Below, one piece after another: positions 10,601 through 15,635 of a stretch of DNA of 41,376 bases. Origin of the DNA: Terriglobales bacterium (lineage in GTDB: Bacteria; Acidobacteriota; Terriglobia; Terriglobales; Acidobacteriaceae); contig DASTZZ010000103.1 of the NCBI GenBank assembly GCA_035764005.1, positions 1-41,376 on the forward strand. Reading direction: 5' to 3'. The notes under the pieces are model-generated. The model did no database searches and was not told where the DNA came from. It saw only the letters and a program-made list of their open reading frames with translations. Within the stretch, counting starts at the first letter, position 1, and the number at the start of each line of letters is the position of its first letter. Both the position numbers and the translations under genes were made by a program.

Positions 10601-11036
10601 GACCGGAGACATCGTGCGCGACAGCATTACGCAAGGCAAGCGCACGCCTTGGCTCATGCAATCGGACCTGAGCCTTTCTCAAGAGTTTCATGTTAGCAAG
10701 TCAAATGAAAATCTGAGGCTGCAGTTCCGTGCTGATGTCTTCAACATCCTCAATCAGCATGCTCCGCTGGCTCTGTACAACAGCCCTCTGGCGACCGGAG
10801 TTACGACACAACAGTCTGCGGCGGATCCCGGCTGGGACTACCTGAGCCTGATGACCAACTTCGATTACATGAGCCTGATGAACAACAAAACCACGACGGT
10901 GAACTCCAAGGGCCAGCTTGTCTACGGTGGACCGAACGTGAACGGTGCCCCTAACACCTTGGCTTCACGTTATGGCCAACCGATCATCTACCAGAACGCG
11001 CGCAATATGCGTCTGCAGATGAGGTTCATCTTCTAG
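7647..11036 (+). CDS. TonB-dependent receptor, Oar-like, with N-terminal carboxypeptidase-regulatory domain
   Basis: An 1129-aa outer-membrane protein. A signal peptide runs to about residue 21 (FTAFA, cleavage before QETTAG). A carboxypeptidase-regulatory-like beta-sandwich follows (about 22-105; IRGMVKDPSGAVIAGATVTV, ending LNFTLKIGQAEQTVEVN). The plug is about 115-240 (FQIDGASDAENVYMMDGL, VQEVQVKSSSFEAEFGGATG, GGVVNVIQKRGG). The rest is a long beta-barrel with many aromatic-rich strands, ending MRLQMRFIF with a terminal Phe, as outer-membrane barrels usually do. The architecture matches Oar/TonB receptors expanded in Acidobacteriota, usually thought to import large polymers or glycans; the ligand cannot be read from sequence. 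Start ATG at 7647 with ribosome binding site GAGGAGA. The gene is monocistronic, closed by a terminator at 11056. TonB and ExbB/ExbD partners are encoded 24 kb away in this window. Confidence 0.95.
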   Translation: MARKLFYAAVCTLVFSFTAFAQETTAGIRGMVKDPSGAVIAGATVTVTGPALIGEKAATTDSAGIYHIDQLPPGVYEVTTKAAGFSPENVKDLRLETGSLPSLNFTLKIGQAEQTVEVNAEGAMVDVTQSKVAVTITQDVLENTPHGRSFQSVIPFAPGARQEQLQSRTTDQGKLNGFQIDGASDAENVYMMDGLNTTSIYGGGVGANVPMEFVQEVQVKSSSFEAEFGGATGGVVNVIQKRGGQQWHGGVFAYYQGSPLSANDNCINRQIGAGVTTCNLRLQPGTKLNQGSASDLWADRLDGTAQRYVQQQDKWSIVEPGYEVGGPLHWDRLRFFSSYVPSLYNVTRKVNFTGTNPGPHSFTQTQNTQYFMNRLDYSPFSSLQLHGAWQSAFNRTRGVNLPAPDSALGQVNTSAGTDPNTLRADTGTVNPLTILNFGGDWTVNSRMVVTARYGSFYQNSEDRGKPTGTRYVWQDDTTCTASNAFGCGLPSASQHTAGFFNIPSNAQQLFDIFDRRQLNTDVSYLVGNFFGTHSLKAGYAVQRQAENVSNSFSTSLVNVFMSNTDIYSTASGPTATVCASVIAKYGKCAGPDGYYVLRDGVLTNGNVSALNHSIYGQDGWTIKSLTINAGVRLDKEFLPPYRPGASSISFGFTQKVAPRIGAAYDLFHNGKVKLYGSYGKFFDIMKYSLPRGSFGGDRWHDCVYALTTTDYTQIVPNNVNGKFCPDSGPASGSLPGDFIENQNWRASAPGDPTDPVIQPDMHPMQTHETVFGADWELSPTLAFESRYARKRLDWTIEDMSVDDNQYYIGNPGSAYSQLLHRPLPNAGFTTAVCPSCPNLPKAQRDYDGVEFRLIKRGGGNWGGQAAYTYSRLYGNYPGLSDTYFLDGGGGRHEPNNNRAFDLPQMLFDAHGKPVGGPLPTDRPNVFSGYGYYRLKWLGQETNFGLVQEFGQGTPQSTCLPTVDSQSSCMFVEGQGNWVNFHQDPATGDIVRDSITQGKRTPWLMQSDLSLSQEFHVSKSNENLRLQFRADVFNILNQHAPLALYNSPLATGVTTQQSAADPGWDYLSLMTNFDYMSLMNNKTTTVNSKGQLVYGGPNVNGAPNTLASRYGQPIIYQNARNMRLQMRFIF

Positions 11037-11055
11037 TTCTACAATCCGCAGTGTT

Positions 11056-11086
11056 GAGGGCCGCGAAACCGGCCCTCCTTTTTTTT
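11056..11086 (+). terminator. Rho-independent terminator of the TonB-receptor gene
   Basis: Perfect 8-bp stem GAGGGCCG / CGGCCCTC (11056-11063 with 11070-11077), loop CGAAAC, followed by C and eight T residues (11079-11086). It lies 20 bases after the receptor stop codon. Confidence 0.93.
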
Positions 11087-11430
11087 GCATGAAAATGTCT
11101 TAAAGCTGTCGACGCTAAGTGCTTCCTGGCCGCCACGATGAAAGCCCAGTTCCAACTTTGTCTCCAGAAGATGCATTCCACAGTGAGATCAGAAATTCGT
11201 TCCTCTTTTCGCTTAAATCTTCCAAAAGGCGAGTCTCACCACTAGTTCTACCGGCAAAAATTCACACGGTCCTTTCCTCTAAGTGCAAATTTTTCTCTCT
11301 GGATACCTTGTGGAAAACAGGAATGTTCCTGCGCATTCAGCAACTTACAAGTTGGCCGGATAACTGCAGCGATAGTCGTGCTGTTTGGAGGCTGAGCTTG
11401 TTCCAGGAAAGTCCGAGATCCCTCGACATC
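11087..11430. other. Non-coding stretch upstream of the PilZ gene
   Basis: The frame of the PilZ gene stays open upward to 11119, but the translated sequence there is not domain-like, so I treat it as leader. It may hold the PilZ-gene promoter. No structured RNA was recognised. Confidence 0.45.
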
Positions 11431-11757
11431 ATGCGGCATCACCTGCCCGAGCAGCGCCGGGAATCCCGGCTGCACAACCCGCTGTCGGCGACCGTTTCCC
11501 CCATCAATCAGCCTAACGAGCTGCAAGTCGCCGCATTGCGCGATATGAATACCCTGGGAGCGTTCTTTTACAGCGAGATGCAGGCGGAAATCGGTGAAGG
11601 TCTGTCCCTGCAATTGGTTCTGCCTGACTCCGGCGATGGTCGCCAACTGAAGATCTCATGCGAAGGCGAAGTCGTTCGCGTCGAGCCTGGATATGACGGA
11701 GTGGCCAGCGGATTTGCCGTCCGGTTCAGCCGCTACGACATTTCCTGGGTGCACTAA
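11431..11757 (+). CDS. PilZ-domain protein (putative c-di-GMP receptor)
   Basis: A 108-aa stand-alone PilZ-like domain starting MRHHLPEQRRESRLHNP. The RxxxR motif is R9-R13 (RRESR). The second PilZ motif, normally DxSxxG, appears as DMNTLGAFF, with Asn in place of Ser. The domain ends with GVASGFAVRFSRYD, the usual GxAVxF closing strand. PilZ domains bind cyclic di-GMP and alter motility, polysaccharide synthesis or secretion; here binding is plausible but not certain given the Ser-to-Asn change. I prefer ATG 11431 over the open frame from 11119 because the preceding 104 residues are not domain-like. The Shine-Dalgarno is weak. No partner gene is adjacent. Confidence 0.75.
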   Translation: MRHHLPEQRRESRLHNPLSATVSPINQPNELQVAALRDMNTLGAFFYSEMQAEIGEGLSLQLVLPDSGDGRQLKISCEGEVVRVEPGYDGVASGFAVRFSRYDISWVH

Positions 11758-11760
11758 AGA

Positions 11761-11909
11761 AATTTCGTGATTTCCTGATTTCGCGATTTATTGAGTCTCC
11801 GCTCGTCCAGCCTCTTGGTCCCCGGCCCTGATTCAGTCCGCATACGTATTCATTGCCAGTCTGGTGCGCGAAGCGATTCCAATCGCGAAATCACGAAATT
11901 ACGAATTAC
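11761..11909. repeat. Inverted repeat with 8-nt-period arms (TTTCGTGA word)
   Basis: The left arm (11763-11794) repeats an 8-mer: TTTCGTGA, TTTCCTGA, TTTCGCGA, TTTATTGA. The right arm (about 11880-11909) is the inverted version: TCGCGAAA, TCACGAAA, TTACGAAT. About 90 bases separate them. It starts four bases after the PilZ stop codon and lies about 100 bases before the Met/His-rich protein gene. Confidence 0.8.
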
Positions 11910-12016
11910 CAATGAACCTGCCGCAACATTTCTGCTGCTAAGCCGTTCAATCCATTGGGTTCAGAATTCCTGATCCTTTGTGTCAGCTTGTTCGTATATT
12001 TCCTCATGGAGGTCCT

Positions 12017-12793
12017 ATGCGGCCAAAACTAACGCTTGCAGCCTGTGCGATTTTGGCGCTCGTGCTCATAACGTTTCTCTCCGCGCAGCAGCAGGAGCGC
12101 TCACAGCCGGCAGCGCACGACATGTCTTCAATGGATGGGATGGACATGGAACACGATCACGACTCGGGCGCACAGGGAATGAACGCCGCCACGCAAATGA
12201 TGAGCTCGCACCACATGGACATGGGACCGCACATGAAGATGACCGAGCTGCGTCCGATCCAGAATGGAGATCAGCGGCGTGCAGCGCAAGTCGTGGACGA
12301 AGCGCGCGAGGTAATGCAGAAATATCAGGATTACCACACCGCCCTGAACGACGGCTTCAAGATCTTCCTGCCCAACGTCCCGCAGAAGCAGTATCACTTC
12401 ACCAACAATCGTTACGCATTTGAAGCCGCATTCCGCTTCAATCCCGAACACCCGACTTCCCTGCTCTATGACAAAACTCCCGATGGCTACAAGCTCGCTG
12501 GCGTGATGTACACGGCGCCTGCGAGGGACAGTGAAGACGAACTAAATGACCGCATCCCTCTTAGCGTTGCGCACTGGCATCAGCACGTAAATTTCTGCTT
12601 CCCGCCAAAAGATCGCAGCGCCGAGATGTGGCAGAAGAATCCCAAATTCGGAATGGCAGGCTCGATCTCCACAAAAGAGGCATGCGAGGCAGCGGGCGGG
12701 AAGTTCGTGCCGCGCGTCTTCGGCTGGATGGTGCATGTGTATCCGAACGATAAAGATGTGTGGGGCATGGGACCGGGTATGCACCACGATTGA
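12017..12793 (+). CDS. Secreted Met/His-rich protein, putative metal (copper) binding
   Basis: A 258-aa exported protein. A hydrophobic signal sequence (about residues 1-24, LTLAACAILALVLITFLSAQ) is followed by a Met/His/Asp-rich region (about 30-75) with MDGMDMEHDHD and MMSSHHMDMGPHMKM, typical of periplasmic copper-handling segments. The remaining 170 residues form a globular domain with YHFTNNRYAFEAAFRFNPE, DGYKLAGVMYT, SVAHWHQHVNFC (an HWHxH cluster), and a C-terminal GWMVHVYPN and WGMGPGMHH. I do not recognise a named family for the globular part. Start ATG at 12017 was chosen because GGAGG sits at 12008-12012, against a longer frame from 11978 that would put 13 residues before the signal peptide. 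Copper chaperoning is inferred from composition only; no copper ATPase or oxidase is adjacent. Confidence 0.8.
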   Translation: MRPKLTLAACAILALVLITFLSAQQQERSQPAAHDMSSMDGMDMEHDHDSGAQGMNAATQMMSSHHMDMGPHMKMTELRPIQNGDQRRAAQVVDEAREVMQKYQDYHTALNDGFKIFLPNVPQKQYHFTNNRYAFEAAFRFNPEHPTSLLYDKTPDGYKLAGVMYTAPARDSEDELNDRIPLSVAHWHQHVNFCFPPKDRSAEMWQKNPKFGMAGSISTKEACEAAGGKFVPRVFGWMVHVYPNDKDVWGMGPGMHHD

Positions 12794-12844
12794 CCACGCA
12801 TCATGAGTGAGGGGCGTGCCGGATTTTTTAGCTCTTCCTAACCG

Positions 12845-12850
12845 TATAAT
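12845..12850 (+). promoter_or_regulatory. Candidate -10 box of hicBA
   Basis: A consensus TATAAT lies 11 bases before the hicB ATG (12862), so transcription would start only about 4-6 bases before the start codon. There is no Shine-Dalgarno sequence before hicB, in keeping with a near-leaderless mRNA. The -35 region is poor (GATTTT near 12822). Confidence 0.5.
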
Positions 12851-12861
12851 GAGCTCAATCC

Positions 12862-13074
12862 ATGATTCCCACCGAGATCATCTTCGATGTACAGGAATCT
12901 CCCGAGGGAGGCTACGAAGCACGCGCACTCGGATTTCCGATATTCACAGAGGCAGATTCCCTCGATGAACTCAAAACGATGCTCCGCGATGCGGTGCTCT
13001 GCCATTTCGGGGACAATGAAAAACCTGGCGTAATTCGTTTGCACATGGTCAAGGATGAGGTCATTTCGGTTTGA
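12862..13074 (+). CDS. hicB: HicB-like antitoxin (short, type II toxin-antitoxin system)
   Basis: A 70-aa protein with the partial RNase-H-like HicB fold: an N-terminal strand IIFDVQESPEGGYEARALG, FTEADSLDELKTMLRDAV, then CHFGDNEKPGVIRLHMV. HicB antitoxins bind and block HicA. Many HicB proteins have a C-terminal helix-turn-helix or ribbon-helix-helix domain for autoregulation; this one ends right after the core fold and has none. It precedes hicA and overlaps it by 20 bases in another frame, which suggests translational coupling. ATG 12862 is the only sensible start; a TATAAT box lies just upstream. Confidence 0.85.
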   Translation: MIPTEIIFDVQESPEGGYEARALGFPIFTEADSLDELKTMLRDAVLCHFGDNEKPGVIRLHMVKDEVISV

Positions 13075-13318
13075 AAGTTCCCGTGACCTCGGCGGTGAAC
13101 AACTTTCCCGACTTCTTAGAAAGTACGGCTACGTCACAACACGTCAAACCGGCAGCCATATCCGCCTGACCTCCACTCGCATGGGCTCCGAACACCACAT
13201 CACTGTGCCCGCTCACCGAAGCCTGAAGATCGGGACATTGTCCGGGATACTCGGCGGTGTTGCCGACTATTTGGGCGTCAGCCGCGAAGAGGTATCACGG
13301 AATCTCTTCGGAAGCTGA
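13055..13318 (+). CDS. hicA: HicA-like mRNA interferase toxin
   Basis: An 87-aa protein with the HicA double-stranded-RNA-binding-like fold: SRDLGGEQLSRLLRKYGY, the key TTRQTGSHIRLTS with the conserved Gly-Ser-His (G33-S34-H35; the His is catalytic in HicA toxins), and HHITVPAHRSLKIGTLSGIL. The C-terminal part (GVADYLGVSREEVSRNLF) is a helical extension common in this subfamily. HicA cleaves mRNA and arrests growth when its antitoxin is lost. ATG 13055 lies inside the hicB end and makes a 20-base overlap; translation is probably coupled to hicB. The antitoxin-first order is the reverse of classical hicAB. Confidence 0.88.
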   Translation: MRSFRFESSRDLGGEQLSRLLRKYGYVTTRQTGSHIRLTSTRMGSEHHITVPAHRSLKIGTLSGILGGVADYLGVSREEVSRNLFGS

Positions 13319-13440
13319 AAACACGTCCGCAGCCGCCCCCGCCGTCCTCGCCTGCTAAAATAATGAGTTCGCCGCGTCCTCGCGGCTACTCCAGCCCGCC
13401 TCGGCAGGCATTCACCAGTTCAGCAAGGAGACTTTTCTGC

Positions 13441-14001
13441 ATGGCGATTCCAGCCACACAGTTGCGTCCGGGCATGATCATCAAGCACAACAATGATCTG
13501 CACTCGGTGTTCAGCGTTGAGCACCGTACCCCGGGCAATCTGCGCGCGTTCATTCAGGCCAAGCTGCGCAATCTGCGCACCGGAGCGATGTTCGAGCACC
13601 GCTTCCGCTCGCCCGATCCCATCGACAAGATCGTCGTCGATGAAGTCGATATGGAGTTCCTCTATAGCGACGGCGACGATTTCTACTTCATGAACACGGA
13701 AACCTACGAGCAAACGCACCTGAAGCGCGACACACTCGGGGATGCCGTCGAGTACCTGACGCCAAATCTGCAAATCAAAGTCGAGTTCTACGACAGCAAG
13801 CCGGTAGGAATTGAACTGCCGCAAACAGTAGAACTCACGGTGGTCGAAACCGAACCGGGACTCAAAAGCGCCACAGCCAGCAGCGTGACAAAGCCAGCAA
13901 AGCTGGAAACCGGGCTGGTAGTCCAAGTGCCGCCGTTCATCAACGAAGGCGAAAAGATTCGAGTAGATACGGCCGAAGGCGCGTATTTGTCCAGAGCGTG
14001 A
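13441..14001 (+). CDS. efp: Elongation factor P
   Basis: EF-P enters the ribosomal E site and relieves stalling at polyproline stretches. The protein is 186 aa with the usual three beta-barrel domains: KOW-like domain I (1-65; AIPATQLRPGMIIKHNNDLH, LRNLRTGAMFEHRF), domain II (about 68-130; MEFLYSDGDDFYFMNTETYE, VEFYDSKPVGIELP) and domain III with the PVxxVPPFINEGEKIRVDT-type end. The domain-I loop reads TPGNLRAF: the position that is lysine 34 in E. coli EF-P is asparagine (N33), with arginine two residues later (R35). Start ATG 13441 has an AAGGAG box about 12 bases upstream; a longer frame from 13363 adds 26 non-conserved residues and was rejected. A likely client, the Pro12 tract of TonB, is encoded at 35.4-36.2 kb. 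Confidence 0.97.
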   Translation: MAIPATQLRPGMIIKHNNDLHSVFSVEHRTPGNLRAFIQAKLRNLRTGAMFEHRFRSPDPIDKIVVDEVDMEFLYSDGDDFYFMNTETYEQTHLKRDTLGDAVEYLTPNLQIKVEFYDSKPVGIELPQTVELTVVETEPGLKSATASSVTKPAKLETGLVVQVPPFINEGEKIRVDTAEGAYLSRA

Positions 14002-14005
14002 AAAC

Positions 14006-14174
14006 AAGCTGCTGGCTGCTAGCTTCTAGCTGCTAGCTTCTGTTGTTACAACGCGGAGTTCCGGCTTCCAGCCAGTTCTGCCAAAGACGTGAAATCCGCG
14101 GCGAAGCATCCGCGCAATCGGTGCGGTTTTGATTTTGGTTTAGCCAGTAGCTAGCAGCTAGTAGCCAGCAGCTT
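14006..14174. repeat. Inverted repeat with 7-nt-period arms (GCTGCTA word) and shared inner scaffold
   Basis: The left arm 14008-14041 repeats a 7-mer (GCTGCTG, GCTGCTA, GCTTCTA, GCTGCTA). The right arm 14143-14174 is its inverse (AGCCAGT, AGCTAGC, AGCTAGT, AGCCAGC). The inner right side, GAAGCATCCGCGCAATCGG then GCGGTTTTGATTTTGGTTTA, matches the inner scaffold of the 5673-5769 arm, although the outer words differ. The right arm ends four bases before the acyP start codon, so it occupies the place of the ribosome binding site. Confidence 0.82.
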
Positions 14175-14178
14175 CCCT

Positions 14179-14454
14179 ATGACTCGTCGCTACATCATCA
14201 CGGGACGCGTTCAAGGCGTAGGCTTTCGCTGGTTTGTGGAACGCGAAGCCCGCGCCATCGGCATTGGCGGATGGGTGCGCAATAACGAAGATGGCGCCGT
14301 CGAGGTCCTCGCCAGCGGCAGCGATGAGCAGCTTGCGCGGTTGCGGAAGGCGCTCGACAGCGGACCGCGAGCGGCGCGCGTCGATGAAGTGCAGGAATTT
14401 GAAGAAGAGCAGCAAGCAAGGGAAACATCATTCCGCATCGAAGGAGCCTGGTAA
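14179..14454 (+). CDS. acyP: Acylphosphatase
   Basis: A 91-aa acylphosphatase that hydrolyses carboxyl-phosphate bonds in small acyl phosphates. The signature is intact: GRVQGVGFRWFV with catalytic R17, and GWVRNNEDGAVEV with N35 positioning the water. Length is normal for the family. ATG 14179 is the only start that keeps the N-terminal strand (RRYIITGRV). There is no Shine-Dalgarno sequence because an inverted-repeat arm ends four bases upstream. apt starts on the base after the acyP stop codon, so the two are probably cotranscribed. Confidence 0.95.
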   Translation: MTRRYIITGRVQGVGFRWFVEREARAIGIGGWVRNNEDGAVEVLASGSDEQLARLRKALDSGPRAARVDEVQEFEEEQQARETSFRIEGAW

Positions 14455-15024
14455 ATGAGCCCCTCTCCCGGAAGGTCCACGTCAAAGTCGCAACCAATCA
14501 ACTGCGATCATCTCAAGAAGCTGATCCGCGAAGTTCCTGATTTTCCTAAACCGGGAATTCTCTTTTATGACATCACAACGCTGCTCAAAGACAAGGTCGG
14601 CTTTGCCACGCTGATCGATGCACTCTCAGCGCACTACATGGAGAAAGACATCGATCTCGTTTTGGGAATCGAGGCGCGGGGCTTCATTTTCGGCCCAGCT
14701 CTGGCTTATCGACTGAATGCTGGCTTCGTGCCAGTCCGCAAACCCAAGAAGCTGCCAGCCGAGACCGCAAAGGTGACATATCAGCTCGAATACGGCAGCG
14801 ACTCGCTCGAGATGCACAAAGACGCAGTCCGCCGCGGCCAGCGCGTGATCATCGTAGATGATCTTCTTGCTACCGGCGGAACCTGCGCTGCGACGATTCA
14901 ACTCGTAAAATCGTTAGGCGGCAACATCGCGGGCTTGGCGTTTGTAGTCGAGCTCGATTTCCTCAATGGCCGCGAGAAGCTGAAGGAATACGACGTCTTC
15001 TCGTTGCTGCATTACAGCTCCTGA
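14455..15024 (+). CDS. apt: Adenine phosphoribosyltransferase
   Basis: Apt salvages adenine with PRPP to give AMP in the cytoplasm. The protein (189 aa) shows [17 protein letters not shown] at the N-terminus, [25 protein letters not shown] and the PRPP-binding loop [13 protein letters not shown] (residues 131-143). It is longer than E. coli Apt mainly by about 10 N-terminal residues. ATG 14455 directly follows the acyP stop; an AAGGAG box inside the acyP 3' end (about 14441-14446) gives good spacing and indicates translational coupling. The C-terminus [10 protein letters not shown] is typical. Confidence 0.96.
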   Translation: MSPSPGRSTSKSQPINCDHLKKLIREVPDFPKPGILFYDITTLLKDKVGFATLIDALSAHYMEKDIDLVLGIEARGFIFGPALAYRLNAGFVPVRKPKKLPAETAKVTYQLEYGSDSLEMHKDAVRRGQRVIIVDDLLATGGTCAATIQLVKSLGGNIAGLAFVVELDFLNGREKLKEYDVFSLLHYSS

Positions 15025-15038
15025 GACTCTCGCTTTTT

Positions 15039-15168
15039 GTCATTCCGAACGGATGCGCACGCGCTGTTTGCGTGAGCAGGAGCGAGGAATCCCTACAAAC
15101 TCCCATGCTGCGGGAGCAAGCGCGCGACGCTCCCTGTAACCTGTCCCCTGTTCCCTATCCCCTGCCTC
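15039..15168. repeat. Half element of GTCATTCCGAAC family plus 7-nt-period CCTGTCC tract
   Basis: GTCATTCCGAAC (15039-15050) and a GTGAGCAGGAGCGAGGAATCC-like run (about 15076-15097) repeat the left half of the 535-669 element, but the mirrored right half is missing. It is followed at about 15135-15168 by a 7-nt-period tract (CCTGTAA, CCTGTCC, CCTGTTC, CCTATCC). A similar CCTGTAACTTCCCTGTCC word occurs at the 3' end of secF. The element lies just after apt. Confidence 0.65.
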
Positions 15169-15284
15169 GTAACATCCCCGTCTAAGATTATTTTTGTCAT
15201 CATTCATGACAGCCATGGCATTTATGGTGGAAGGCGAAGTTCCTGGCTGTCCGTTCCCCGCGGCCGGTTCGAGTACAGGAGAAG

Positions 15285-15482
15285 ATGCCGACCAAAGGAA
15301 AGGTAAAGATCTGGACTGAGCCCCGCAAACCGCGTCCTCCAAAATTCTTCTTGAGCAATCGCGAGCAGAAGGATGGAGAAACGCTTCGCATTCAACAATG
15401 GCTCGATCTAGCCGACATCGCCCTCGAACAAACGGGGGAAGAAGACAATCCCGCGGAGTTCCCGTTCAAACGCGGAGCCTAG
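15285..15482 (+). CDS. Small hypothetical protein
   Basis: A 65-aa basic-then-acidic soluble protein: MPTKGKVKIWTEPRKPRPP, then a helix-like centre (LRIQQWLDLADIALEQTG) and an acidic/Pro end. No domain recognised. Reality is supported by AGGAG at 15277-15281 just before ATG 15285 (spacing only 3 bases) and by a good terminator 28 bases after the stop. It stands alone between apt and the phospholipase C-type gene. Confidence 0.65.
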   Translation: MPTKGKVKIWTEPRKPRPPKFFLSNREQKDGETLRIQQWLDLADIALEQTGEEDNPAEFPFKRGA

Positions 15483-15510
15483 CAGCCCTCCCAACCGCCT
15501 CTCCGTCCTA

Positions 15511-15533
15511 AGCCCGCCGCCAGCGGGCTTTTT
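15511..15533 (+). terminator. Rho-independent terminator
   Basis: Stem AGCCCGC / GCGGGCT (15511-15517 with 15523-15529), 5-base loop CGCCA, then four T residues. It closes the small gene ending at 15482. Confidence 0.85.
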
Positions 15534-15635
15534 CTCGTCATAGATGTAGCGACTTTTTGGCCCAATTGGTGCCAAGACAAATGCAGGCGGGAGCAACTCG
15601 GTTCGGGAGCTGCTGGTTCTAAGTGTCTAGGCCAT

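Noticed and set aside
11119-11430. Upstream extension of the PilZ frame
   Set aside because: 104 residues of non-domain-like sequence with no ribosome site; the conserved domain begins at ATG 11431.
13363-13440. 26-residue N-terminal extension of EF-P
   Set aside because: Not conserved in the family; ATG 13441 has a suitable AAGGAG upstream.
15040-15342. Minus-strand frame after apt
   Set aside because: It is a translation of the repeat element (GDREQGTGYRERR type) and conflicts with the better supported small gene at 15285.
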